DNA from: Flectonema sp. DT1601
Lineage: Eukaryota > Euglenozoa > Diplonemea > Diplonemida > Diplonemidae
Length of the DNA: 64,000 bases
NCBI GenBank assembly: GCA_964019425.1
Contig: OZ025790.1
Location: 868,001 to 932,000 of the forward strand
Direction of reading: 5' to 3'
The notes beneath the pieces are model-generated. The model saw only the letters and a list, made by a program, of their open reading frames with translations. It did not search any database and was not told the origin of the DNA. How positions within the stretch are numbered: position 1 is the stretch's first letter; every line of letters begins with the position of its first letter. Shown here one piece after another: positions 41,587 to 51,447 of this stretch. A program made the position numbers and the translations under genes.

Positions 41587-42471
41587 TCAGTAAATCCCAC
41601 AATAAACCTCAGCATGGTCCGCTATCCACATTGCAAGTTTAATATTCGCTAACGGAGGTGCCGACGGATGAAGAAGCAGCTTTCTTCTCTCTGGAAGGAA
41701 ATAAACCGTGATAAGAGCTCGATATCTATCAGAGATTGATTTTAATGCGAGCAAATCACCGGGTCTGGTACCAGCAAGACTAGATAAATAAGTATCCAAT
41801 GGTATATTTAAATACTGAGAATACGCTTCAGGATTCGATTTAATATGGCGGACGACTTGTTCTCTAAGAGACATGTGATGTAATTCATTTCCTAACAATA
41901 GAAGGGATGCGGTTCTGAATAAGCTATGTTCATCATGAGTAACAGAACGAAAACTCAAATCAGGATGACGTCCTTCTTCAGGTGGTTCAAATTGACTATA
42001 AATTATTGGACGAATACCCGGCGGGACAGGAATGTCTGGTTCGTAATATTGAAGAAGCGGCCGAGTACCACTCGTACGAGGATCAAGACTTGACATTAGT
42101 CTATTCGTTGTTTCTTTCAAAGATGAAGTCACACTTCCATAAAGATCAACCGACCGTCTCAAATCTTCAGCTGCCTCCTGTTTATCAGCTGAACCATCAG
42201 CCGCCTGTTTTAATAATCTATTGTTATCTTTCAAGGTCGATACTTCATTTGATAACGCCAACACGGTTTGTTGTTGTAGTTGTAGTTCAACTCTCAGCTT
42301 ACTGTTCTCTCTTTCTAACAGTTTTAGGTGATGTGGATAATCTGCTGCTGTCCATTTCTGAGCCTGAACTCTAGATATTTCATCGTGAAGGGCAGCTTCC
42401 ATTTGGTTTTTTTCTTCTCTCAATTTGCTGAGACTTTCTTCAAAAGCCTGTTGGGCATCGTTTTCTGACAT
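41587..42471 (-). CDS. OTU-like protein lacking the catalytic cysteine
   Basis: The protein has 294 residues. Residues about 1-95 form a coiled coil (EESLSKLREEKNQMEAALHD and leucine-heptad sequence near 50-90). Residues about 175-292 follow the OTU deubiquitinase fold: HDEHSLFRTASLLLLGNELH matches the family DGNCLFRAxxxQLxG stretch, then LREQVVRHIKSNPEAYSQYL and DTYLSSLAGTRPGDLLALKS. In active OTU enzymes the motif is Asp-Gly-Asn-Cys. Here it reads Asp180-Glu-His-Ser183, so the nucleophile is serine. A C-terminal His (about 286, WIADHAEVY) is kept in the expected place. It is probably a ubiquitin-binding pseudoenzyme or scaffold. Confidence 0.65.
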   Translation of the reverse strand: MSENDAQQAFEESLSKLREEKNQMEAALHDEISRVQAQKWTAADYPHHLKLLERENSKLRVELQLQQQTVLALSNEVSTLKDNNRLLKQAADGSADKQEAAEDLRRSVDLYGSVTSSLKETTNRLMSSLDPRTSGTRPLLQYYEPDIPVPPGIRPIIYSQFEPPEEGRHPDLSFRSVTHDEHSLFRTASLLLLGNELHHMSLREQVVRHIKSNPEAYSQYLNIPLDTYLSSLAGTRPGDLLALKSISDRYRALITVYFLPERRKLLLHPSAPPLANIKLAMWIADHAEVYCGIY

Positions 42472-42765
42472 ATTTTCTAAAAAAAATGCTAATCACCCAA
42501 TTCTAATGAAAAAAAAAAAAGAATATAATTAAGAAATAAGAAGACGAGTTTTTTTTTTTTTTTTTTGAGTAAAAAACAAACCACACACACGGGTATACAC
42601 AATTACAATACTTTTTCTGATTCCAAATTTTCAACTAAGGTGAATAGCAACAACCCATATATTTTAAAATCGCTTTTTTTATATTCTTCAATAGATCAGT
42701 TGAATATCGCAAAAGGCACTTTAAGATATAAGAAAAAGAGGTGTAAGTGATAAAATAATGGTACC

Positions 42766-44949
42766 CTACTTCAAGGTTAACACTAGTTCTCTGTAGTGGA
42801 TGTGCTGTCGGAAATGTTGGACAGTTTTTACCGATACGCCATTCACATAAAGAATAGTTCTATTGTGAAGATGATATAATTCAGGTGGAGAGGAGGTGAC
42901 TTTTAGACATGACGGTGACTTGAAAGAGAGTGAGAGAAGTGTTTTCAATGGTTTTGTAACAATTAAAGTATGACATAATATTATTGTATTGGGACTATGC
43001 ATCCAATCTGACAAATATCGATGATCCGACGAACATCTCCACGATATGTCAGAATCATACGGATCTTGACTTGGTAGTGATTCAAAGTTTCTTTTGGATC
43101 TCATTTCACAAACATTATCAACTGGATTACCTTCATACAAGATCCACCATCCAGATGCATTAGATAGAACGTAGTCGTCATTCTTCCATGTTCCTTTTTT
43201 TTTTGATCTCCGAAGAACTATTCCGTCTATCTGAGTTCTGTCAGTACTTCTTATTATAATCTTCTTAACAATACAAGAGATGCCTTCGTGTAGCTCATGC
43301 TGTTTAAATTCATCAATCGATCTGTATCTACCAACACCGTGTGTTCCATTGATAGTCACATTTAACGGAAGACTTTTTAAAACTTTCTTCCAACAACTGC
43401 GAGCATCTTGCATTGGTATTCCTTCTATGTGAGTAACAAGACTGTTGGTATTGAGGCAGAGAAGTTGTTGTTCAGAGTGAACGGTTTCTATCACATTTCT
43501 AAGCTGCCATTGGGGTATTGAATCCCAAGAAGTCTTATCAGACAGGATTACGTTGTATAGCTTTTTTCGACGGGAGAATCTGATGATCGAGGCTGACTCC
43601 CAACCAGTAGTAGTGTCTACTTCAACATCACTCCCGGGGTTAAATATTTGATGGTTGTCAACTAACGATTCTTCGATTTCCGTTATGACATCTGACGACA
43701 TTATTTCGTAGGACAACAATTGTTTTTGAAAATCGTATTTTAAAGACTTCACTGTCCCGCATACCCAACGAGCTGTATCACAATATTCGTTGTAGAAATC
43801 GACTATTTCACCACAAGAAAACTTACCTTTCGGAGGTGGTTTGTGCTCTCGCAAATAATCTTCTTTAATTGTAACTAAATCACTAGCCTCTTTGGAGATG
43901 TTGTAGAAATAAGTTTCAGCTGTGCTTGATATATCCTTTATCGTACCCGTAATCCAATTACCTGAATCTGATAAAGTGAAATCGATAGTGTCATTCACAG
44001 AATACTTTGGAAGGTCTTGCGGTACCCCCCTGATATTATCCTTATTGATGCTCTCCCATATTACATCTCCGACGCGGACCGAAAAAATTGGTTCGTTAAT
44101 TTCAAAGATTACAGCCTCAGTCCAATGTGAACCAGTGCGAATTTCGACTCTCTGTCCCGTCGAGAATTCTTCTTCAGATGACATAATACTGTTCTCGGTT
44201 ACAATGCTGGTTTCACCAACAATACTTACTGGAGATCCTTCAATATCGGTGTTTGTTATATTGTTTTCCAACTTCGTAATACGATAGTGATTAAGCAAAC
44301 CTCCGCAACCTTCATTCTTATAAATTGACAACAGAGGGAGATACTCTCCCATTAAATTCTTAAAACTCATCGAAGGGTTCAAAACTTTTAGAGAAAACGG
44401 ATCCGACTCCAGAAGAGTTAAAAGACTTGCTTCAGGAATCACTGATATTTTAGTATTCACCACCGACACTAAAACAGATTCAGGAATATTATGCGAGAGA
44501 GAGTACAGATTTGCGATATACTTCATTGATCCAAGAATGATGTTTGCAGAATGAGTGTCGACGGGTGCCCCGATACCTATTTCCGGGAATACAATGGACT
44601 CGGAATCCCATAACACGGTAGTTACAGTTCCATCTGTTAAGTTGTAGTCAGTATTTAGTCTTCCATCGCTGATGTGAATGCCAGGAATATCTAATGTTGT
44701 TAACTGACTTTCTTCAATTTTTAACATTTTCTTGGTGTACGGTTCGATTCTCTCAGTCGCAATTTTTTTAGTCGATTTGGATTCTCCTTTTTCCCGCATC
44801 AGATGTTTTTTTATTTTCTTCCAACACTTCTTTTTATCACTGGATTGGTATGCGAGTATCGCATGTTCCATTGTCGCGAGAGACGCAAGTTCTTCATCGG
44901 AATCAGTAGCGTCCACCTCTGAGAGAAGCTTAGCTATCGGAGGCAGCAT
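42766..44949 (-). CDS. Protein with tandem Tudor-like repeats
   Basis: The product has 727 residues from the ATG at 44949 (MLPPIAKLLSEVD). An acceptor (TTTATCAG, AG at 44962-44963) lies 12 bases upstream. In the middle (about residues 265-490) are four successive SH3-barrel-like units of Tudor or Agenet type: GQRVEIRTGSHWTEAVIFEI; VNDTIDFTLSDSGNWITGTI; GEIVDFYNEYCDTARWVCGT; GSDVEVDTTTGWESASIIRF. Each has the V-x-V/F..W..A/G-x-I pattern and ends near W(E/D)SI or an equivalent. Such domains read methylated lysine or arginine, or pack structurally. The N- and C-terminal regions are unassigned; the C-terminal third has NDDYVLSNASGWWILYEGNP. There is no membrane span. Confidence 0.65.
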   Translation of the reverse strand: MLPPIAKLLSEVDATDSDEELASLATMEHAILAYQSSDKKKCWKKIKKHLMREKGESKSTKKIATERIEPYTKKMLKIEESQLTTLDIPGIHISDGRLNTDYNLTDGTVTTVLWDSESIVFPEIGIGAPVDTHSANIILGSMKYIANLYSLSHNIPESVLVSVVNTKISVIPEASLLTLLESDPFSLKVLNPSMSFKNLMGEYLPLLSIYKNEGCGGLLNHYRITKLENNITNTDIEGSPVSIVGETSIVTENSIMSSEEEFSTGQRVEIRTGSHWTEAVIFEINEPIFSVRVGDVIWESINKDNIRGVPQDLPKYSVNDTIDFTLSDSGNWITGTIKDISSTAETYFYNISKEASDLVTIKEDYLREHKPPPKGKFSCGEIVDFYNEYCDTARWVCGTVKSLKYDFQKQLLSYEIMSSDVITEIEESLVDNHQIFNPGSDVEVDTTTGWESASIIRFSRRKKLYNVILSDKTSWDSIPQWQLRNVIETVHSEQQLLCLNTNSLVTHIEGIPMQDARSCWKKVLKSLPLNVTINGTHGVGRYRSIDEFKQHELHEGISCIVKKIIIRSTDRTQIDGIVLRRSKKKGTWKNDDYVLSNASGWWILYEGNPVDNVCEMRSKRNFESLPSQDPYDSDISWRCSSDHRYLSDWMHSPNTIILCHTLIVTKPLKTLLSLSFKSPSCLKVTSSPPELYHLHNRTILYVNGVSVKTVQHFRQHIHYRELVLTLK

Positions 44950-44961
44950 ACTACCAATCAC

Positions 44962-46120
44962 CTGATAAAAAAACTAATTCATCCACAACTACTTTAACAT
45001 TACTACATTGTCAAAACAAAAGCGTCTGCTGGATGTCAGACAGTACCGCTAACCGCAATAGGTTAAAAATCTCTCCTTAAAAAAGAGAAAAATATACGGT
45101 TGGCGAAAAACGCTGTGTGTATCAAAAAAGGACAGAGTAACAGAAAAAGATTCTCTATTAATCCTCTTGAGGAGAGATAATAAGAACGACATAAAGCTGT
45201 TCTACGACGTATTTTCATGAATAATCTTTTTGCAAATGGCATTCCTTTTTCGATAAAGAAACACATCAGCTGGTCGAAGACCGTCAACAGAGGTAAGAAC
45301 GTTGACTGGTTCACTCCAAGCAAAAGAAAAAAAAAAAAAAAACAGGTGACACCAGTCACAAATACAGGTTACTAATACGTAAATTAAATTAGGCATTCTG
45401 AAAATGTATTGTTTAACTAAGCACCGTCAACATATTGTAGTCCGGTTGGCTATTCGTGAGATCATTATTTTCTACTAAATAACTACACCAGGTGTTACCT
45501 AATAATGTTTGCCATCTATGTTATTTTTTAGCCAATCATCTGATAAAATTAAATTAATTCATCCACAACTACTTTAACATTATCAGACTATCAAAACACA
45601 TATTAAATCACTCCGCATTGTTTCAGAATGATGAAACGACTTTTTCACGCTTTTGCTGGGCAACACAAAAAAGAAACCACAACAGAAAAATAGCACAGAA
45701 GAAAAAAAAAAATTTTTTTTTTAAATAAAGTTAGTTTTATCATTAAATTTGGTATAGAAAAGTTAGATTAAAAAGTAGACATCAGTAAAAGAAAAGTATT
45801 CATTTCTGCAGTTTCCTAACATCAAAGGGTAATAGAATATGTAGTTTCAGGAGCCTTAATCTTATACTACTCGTCCCTTTTTTAGGCCTTCATCAGTAAG
45901 TTCTAAGGACTTCTATATTGAAGTCACATAGAAGTTAATGATTAGACATTAAGGTATATTTACATTAAGGAAAATAAAGTTTGTTAGTTAGCAAAATACA
46001 AACTGATGTAAGAGGAGTCTGGGTAGCCCGCATCAGTAAAGACCCAATCGCGAAGATTGTAGTTTCATAGTATCGACAGTTTAAGGTCATAACTGCGATA
46101 GACCTATATAAACGTTGGCA
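44962..46120. repeat. Relics of further sulfatase-locus units
   Basis: 45418-45700 matches the leader region of both sulfatase genes, including their first codons (plus strand 45426-45455, CAACATATTGTAGTCCGGTT), but the gene body is missing. 45155-45225 resembles 46195-46260 and 48740-48810. A short segment (CATCCACAACTACTTTAACA) recurs at 44984, 45561 and 48464. The locus therefore once held at least one more unit. Confidence 0.7.
45729..45930. repeat. Dispersed repeat family R1, copy c
   Basis: A full-length match to copy a, sitting inside the relic sulfatase unit left of the first intact gene. Confidence 0.8.
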
Positions 46121-46756
46121 AAAATTAACAGAAAAAAAAAAAAATTCAACGAAGCTACGCTGTACGTATCAAAAAAGGAGAGAGCAATAGCAAAAATTCC
46201 TTATTAATCTTCTTGAGGAGAGAGAATATAAGAACGACATACAGCTGCTCCACGACGCATTTTTCGTTGATCGATTACAAAACACAATCATTTTTTTGAG
46301 AACTACTTATCTGGTCACAACACTCTAAGAATGAATATATTAGGAAATCGAAGAACGCCAATCAAGGAAAACAGACGGGAGCAATACAGTATCAAGAGAG
46401 AGAGAGAGAGAGAGGAAAACGTTGACTTCTTACGCAGGTGGGAGTGAAAGGAAGGCTAACTATGTTCTCTTATTTTCCATAAGTATGCTGGCTTCGCAAA
46501 ACAGAAACTCAACTCCTGTTAACAGAGGCTGAGATGCCTGTATTGTATTAGAAGTTAGCTAAGAGAAATAATTAGTAATTTATGAGACGGTGAGTTTACG
46601 AAGGGGGTCAAGGTTCTTAACCCAGATAATCAAAAAAAAGAATCTTCTACTATTTTTTCTTTTCTTTTCTTTTTTTGGTTGTTAACCTCTAAGTAAGTTG
46701 GGCTAATTACAATAGGGTTTTATAAACTAAAAGAAAAAAAAGTGAACTGAAAACTC
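46121..46756. other. 3' flank of sulfatase copy 1
   Basis: Non-coding; closely matched by 48660-49346. Contains a GA microsatellite at about 46398-46413. Confidence 0.6.
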
Positions 46757-48298
46757 TTAACGCATCTTGGAAACAGCTCCCCTGAGCTCCTGATGAAGCT
46801 GAGACACGATTGACTCGTATTGTGATTCATATGCAAGATTATGACTGTATCCATCGTAGTCGAAATCAACTCCTCTATCAGTAGTCAGATTGTACAACTC
46901 TCTTCCATTTGGATAATCCCACGATGCATTAAATAAATCACTTGAAGAAGGGTCCCAAGATACCCAAGTCACATAACGATAATCTTTTGTACGGATCGTG
47001 TATCCCATAAAATCGAAATCGGTGCTATTTTGCGCAACTCTGCAACAGGCATGCAAACCACACTGAACACTGTTAGCCGTGCCTTGCATTTGACATTGAC
47101 ATCTACCTATTTGTGAGAACGCTGCTTTGTTATCGTATTTGTTTGTTTCTGGATCATCCAAAGCTGCAGCCACACTAATTCCCTGAACAGAGTCCTGAAT
47201 GTTATCTAACCCTGCTAAGTCTGCGACTGTTCTGTATAAGTCAACAAGTTCGATTTTGATGTTGGTCTTTTTCCCAATCGAGTTCGTTTTCCATGGTACT
47301 CGAATGAGTAGCGGAATGTGGGTAGCAAGTTCAGTGTTGGTTTTCTTGGACCACTCGTTAAGCTCTCCGAGTTGCCAGCCGTGGTCAGCATGAAACATAA
47401 CGATAGTGTTTTGTTCTTCACCGAGGTCCTTAAGTTTTTGAAGGGCGAGACCCATGTTGTGGTCAGTCCAAGTTACTGCAGCGTAGTACCATCTGCGGTA
47501 TTCCAGCGCACTGGCAGTAGGAACGATACCTGCCTGACAGTTGTGATGGTGATCACCAATATCATCAGCTGTGTAATCCCAATTACCTGACATAAATGGT
47601 AAGTTAGTTGGTGACTCAGGGTGTTTTGGAGCCTTCACAACATCACCAGGGTATAATTCTGTTCCATGAAATCCCGCTGGAACCCTAAACGAAACATGAG
47701 GACGATGTACACCAATAGAAACCCACCAAGGCTTACCACTCTGGTGTGCAAGTTCCATTCTCTTAAGCCCTTCATGTAGGGCAAGATCTTCATCTGTGTA
47801 TGTGATCTTTGATTTGTTTGTGACACCACAGTAGGCGTGTTGACTGAGACCAGCAGGAGGATGAACATCGCCCTCTTGACAAGAAATCCACTCAGTTTGA
47901 TTAGAAGGGTAGCTCCACGACGCTGGGTCATCCATGTGATCGTGATACACCTTTCCAGCTGAAGATGTAAAGTAGCCCGCATTCTTAAAAAGTTGAGGCA
48001 TTGTAACCCAATCCTCACCACCTGGCGCCATTCTAAATGTTGATAAGAAATTCAATGCTCTTGTCCTATCTGGTCTCCTACCACTCATAAATGAATTTCT
48101 TGAAGGTGCGCAAAACGCAAAGTTTGTGTACGCAAATGAAAACTGCAGACCAGTTCTCGCAAGTTCATCGATATTTGGAGTCTTCATCATTGCCTGCTCA
48201 TAACATCCTAACTGAGGACGTAAATCATCTACAACGAGGTGAAGAATATTCGGCTTTGCAGGAGCAGCCGTACACATCGCACCAAGCAACGTCAACAT
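46757..48298 (-). CDS. Iduronate-2-sulfatase-like enzyme, copy 1
   Basis: The 513-residue sulfatase has a short hydrophobic N-terminal signal (MLTLLGAMCTAAPA). The metal-binding acidic pair lies in HLVVDDLRPQLGCY (Asp24, Asp25). The sulfatase signature is CAPSRNSFMSGRRPDRTR with Cys63, the residue converted to formylglycine. These and GKVYHDH, GVHRPHVSFRVP and FHADHGWQLGELNEWSK follow human iduronate-2-sulfatase closely. That enzyme removes 2-O-sulfate from iduronate in heparan and dermatan sulfate. In a flagellate it might act on dietary or host glycans in lysosomes or outside the cell. N-glycosylation sequons (NQT, NKS, NST) are present. It is one of two near-identical tandem genes; the leader contains an acceptor-like TTTCACAAATAG. 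Confidence 0.9.
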   Translation of the reverse strand: MLTLLGAMCTAAPAKPNILHLVVDDLRPQLGCYEQAMMKTPNIDELARTGLQFSFAYTNFAFCAPSRNSFMSGRRPDRTRALNFLSTFRMAPGGEDWVTMPQLFKNAGYFTSSAGKVYHDHMDDPASWSYPSNQTEWISCQEGDVHPPAGLSQHAYCGVTNKSKITYTDEDLALHEGLKRMELAHQSGKPWWVSIGVHRPHVSFRVPAGFHGTELYPGDVVKAPKHPESPTNLPFMSGNWDYTADDIGDHHHNCQAGIVPTASALEYRRWYYAAVTWTDHNMGLALQKLKDLGEEQNTIVMFHADHGWQLGELNEWSKKTNTELATHIPLLIRVPWKTNSIGKKTNIKIELVDLYRTVADLAGLDNIQDSVQGISVAAALDDPETNKYDNKAAFSQIGRCQCQMQGTANSVQCGLHACCRVAQNSTDFDFMGYTIRTKDYRYVTWVSWDPSSSDLFNASWDYPNGRELYNLTTDRGVDFDYDGYSHNLAYESQYESIVSQLHQELRGAVSKMR

Positions 48299-49346
48299 AT
48301 TGTAGTCCGGTTGGCTATTTGTGAAATAAGATTATTATTTTCTACTAATTAACTACACCAGGTGCCTTAGTTTTAGAAAAAGTCAAATTCCCCGATTATC
48401 TAATAATGTTTGCCATCTATGTTATTTTTTAGCCAATCATCTGATAAAATTAAATTAATACATCCACAACTACTTTAACATTATCAGACTATCAAAACAC
48501 ATATTAATTCACTCCGCATTGTTTCAGAATGATGAAACGACTTTTTCACCGCGTTTGCTGTAGGAGTTAGGGGGCAACACAAAATTTATCAGAAAAAGAA
48601 AACCACAACAACAACACAATTTATTTTAAAGAAAAAAAGAAGCAGAGAGGAAAATAAACGTTGGTAAAAAAAATAAAATAATAAAAAAAAATTCAACGAA
48701 GCTACGCTGTACGTATCAAAAAAGGAGAGAGCAATAGAAAAAAATTCCTTATTAATCTTCTTGAGGAGAGAGAATATAAGAACGACATACAGCTGCTCCA
48801 CGACGCATTTTTCATTGATGAATTTGTTTTTTTTCTGTCCAGATGACATTTTTTTAAATCGATTAAAAAACACAATCATTTTTTTGAGAACTACTTATCT
48901 GGTCACAACACTCTAAGAATGAATATATTAGGGAATCGAATAATGCCAATCAAGGAAAACAGACGGGAGCAATACAGTATCAAGAGAGAGAGAGAGAGAG
49001 AAAAACGTTGACTTCTTACGCAGGTGGGAGTGAAAAGGAAGGCTAACAACGTTGTTTTATTTTCCTTAAGCATGCTGGCTTCGCAAAACAGAAACTCAAC
49101 TCCCGTTAACAGAAGGGTTAACTGGCTGAGATGCCTGTATTGTATTAAAAGTTAGCTAAGAGAAATAATTAGTAATTTATGAGACGGTGAGTTTACGAAG
49201 GGGGGTCAAGGTTCTTAACCCAGATAATCAAAAAAAAGAATCTTCTACTATTTTTTTCTTTTTTTTGGTTGTTAACCTCTAAGTAAGTTGGGCTAATTAC
49301 AATAGGGTTTTATAAACTAAAAGAAAAAAAAGTGAACTGAAAACTT
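48299..49346. other. Spacer between the two sulfatases
   Basis: It contains the leader of copy 1 and the 3' flank of copy 2, both duplicated elsewhere in the locus, and a GA microsatellite at about 48983-49001. The minus-strand frame at 48589-48879 is homopolymer-rich and not believed. Confidence 0.6.
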
Positions 49347-50888
49347 TTAACGCATCTTGGAAACAGCTCCCCTGAGCTCCTGATGAAGCTGAGACACGAT
49401 TGACTCGTATTGTGATTCATATGCAAGATTATGACTGTATCCATCGTAGTCGAAATCAACTCCTCTATCAGTAGTCAGATTGTACAACTCTCTTCCATTT
49501 GGATAATCCCACGATGCATTAAATAAATCACTTGAAGAAGGGTCCCAAGATACCCAAGTCACATAACGATAATCTTTTGTACGGATCGTGTATCCCATAA
49601 AATCGAAATCGGTGCTATTTTGCGCAACTCTGCAACAGGCATTCAAACCACACTGAACACTGTTAGCCGTGCCTTGCATTTGACATTGACATCTACCTAT
49701 TTGTGAGAACGCTGCTTTGTTATCGTATTTCTTTGTTTCTGGATCATCCAAAGCTGCAGCCACACTAATTCCCTGAACAGAGTCCTGAATGTTATCTAAC
49801 CCTGCTAAGTCTGCGACTGTTCTGTATAAGTCAACAAGTTCGATTTTGATGTTGGTCTTTTTCCCAATCGAGTTCGTTTTCCATGGTACCCGAATGAGTA
49901 GCGGAATGTGGGTAGCAAGTTCAGTGTTGGTTTTCTTAGACCACTCGTTAAGCTCTCCGAGTTGCCAGCCGTGGTCGGCATGAAACATAACGATAGTGTT
50001 TTGTTCTTCACCGAGGTCCTTAAGTTTTTGAAGGGCGAGACCCATGTTGTGGTCAGTCCAAGTTACCGCAGCGTAGTACCATCTGCGGTATTCCAGCGCA
50101 CTGGCAGTAGGAACGATACCTGCCTGACAGTTGTGATGGTGATCTTTAATATCATCAGCTGTGTAATCCCAATTACCAGACATAAATGGTAAGTTAGTTG
50201 GTGACTCAGGGTGTTTTGGAGCCTTCACAACATCACCAGGGTATAATTCTGTTCCATGAAATCCCGCTGGAACCCTAAACGAAACATGAGGACGATGTAC
50301 ACCAATAGAAACCCACCAAGGCTTACCACTCTCATGTGCAAGTTCCATTCTCTTCAGCCCTTCATGTAGGGCAAGATCTTCATCTGTGTATGTGATCTTT
50401 GATTTGTTTGTGACACCACAGTAAGCGATTTGACTGAGACCAGCAGGAGGATGAACATCGCCCTCTTGACAAGAAATCCACTCAGTTTGATTAGAAGGGT
50501 AGCTCCACGACGCTGGGTCATCCATGTGATCGTGATACACCTTTCCAGCTGAAGATGTAAAGTAGCCCGCATTCTTAAAGAGTTGAGGCATTGTAACCCA
50601 ATCCTCACCACCTGGCGCCATTCTAAATGTTGATAAGAAATTCAATGCTCTTGTCCTATCTGGTCTCCTACCACTCATAAATGAATTTCTTGAAGGTGCG
50701 CAATACGCAAAGTTTGTGTACGCGAATGAAAACTGCAGACCAGTTCTCGCAAGTTCATCGATATTTGGAGTCTTCATCATTGCCTGCTCATAACATCCTA
50801 ACTGAGGACGTAAATCATCTACAACGAGGTGAAGAATATTCGGCTTTGCAGGAGCAGCCGTACACATCGCACCAAGCAACGTTAACAT
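49347..50888 (-). CDS. Iduronate-2-sulfatase-like enzyme, copy 2
   Basis: This 513-residue paralogue of the gene at 46757-48298 has the same signal peptide and all active-site motifs, including CAPSR at Cys63. I count six amino-acid differences. Among them are Phe to Tyr just before the signature (FAYCAPSR), His to Ile in GLSQIAYCG, Gln to Glu in LAHESGKPW, Gly to Lys in ADDIKDHHH, Asn to Lys in PETKKYD, and His to Asn in QCGLNACC. None touches the catalytic residues. The Tyr beside the signature lies close enough to the active site to tune specificity, which is inference. Flanks are also nearly identical, so the duplication is recent or being homogenised. Confidence 0.9.
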   Translation of the reverse strand: MLTLLGAMCTAAPAKPNILHLVVDDLRPQLGCYEQAMMKTPNIDELARTGLQFSFAYTNFAYCAPSRNSFMSGRRPDRTRALNFLSTFRMAPGGEDWVTMPQLFKNAGYFTSSAGKVYHDHMDDPASWSYPSNQTEWISCQEGDVHPPAGLSQIAYCGVTNKSKITYTDEDLALHEGLKRMELAHESGKPWWVSIGVHRPHVSFRVPAGFHGTELYPGDVVKAPKHPESPTNLPFMSGNWDYTADDIKDHHHNCQAGIVPTASALEYRRWYYAAVTWTDHNMGLALQKLKDLGEEQNTIVMFHADHGWQLGELNEWSKKTNTELATHIPLLIRVPWKTNSIGKKTNIKIELVDLYRTVADLAGLDNIQDSVQGISVAAALDDPETKKYDNKAAFSQIGRCQCQMQGTANSVQCGLNACCRVAQNSTDFDFMGYTIRTKDYRYVTWVSWDPSSSDLFNASWDYPNGRELYNLTTDRGVDFDYDGYSHNLAYESQYESIVSQLHQELRGAVSKMR

Positions 50889-51447
50889 ATTGTAGTCCGG
50901 TTGGCTATTTGTGAAATAAGATTATTATTTTCTACTAAATAACTACATCAGGTGCCTTAGTTTTAGAAAAAGTCAAATGCCCCGATTCTATCAATGTGTT
51001 ATAGAGGGAAGTGTAGGCTGTTTGTTTACAGTAAGAAAAAGAGTACAAAAAAAAAAAAAAAATCACTGGACTGGTGAAACATAGGCACCGTACTCCCACA
51101 ATTCTTTTGAATTGTTGAATCGTTTATGCAACTTGACTGAACGAACTTTTTTTGAAGGAAACAAAAAAAAAAAAAAAAGAAAAAAATTATTTTAGAAGAA
51201 TACTAATATGAAATAAACGAAAAATCAAAGGCAAACATCTTTTTCAAAATGTGCAACAAAACTGATCCTCGAAGTCGTGAGGGGGTGTGATATCCTTCAA
51301 GATTACACTTCTTTTTTTCTCTTTTTTTTTTCAAATTAAAAAAAAAAAAAAAAGAAGAACAAAACAAACAAAAGACAATAATAAATCATAAGTTGTTAGA
51401 TAGCTTTCACTCACCAGCTTTGTCTTATCAAAGCCTATAAATCATTG
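50889..51447. other. Spacer upstream of sulfatase copy 2
   Basis: Similarity to the other sulfatase leaders ends near 50990. The rest has A runs near 51047-51062, 51163-51178 and 51338-51353 and no gene. Confidence 0.5.

Larger units (their letters stand above)
46120..50990 (-). repeat. Tandem duplication of the sulfatase unit
   Basis: 46120-48340 matches 48660-50940 with few changes through 3' flank, gene and leader. The offset between equivalent bases is about 2,590. Confidence 0.9.

Noticed and set aside
45063-45396. Short minus-strand frames left of the sulfatases
   Set aside because: They lie in relic leader sequence of the sulfatase unit and consist largely of Phe/Leu from T runs.
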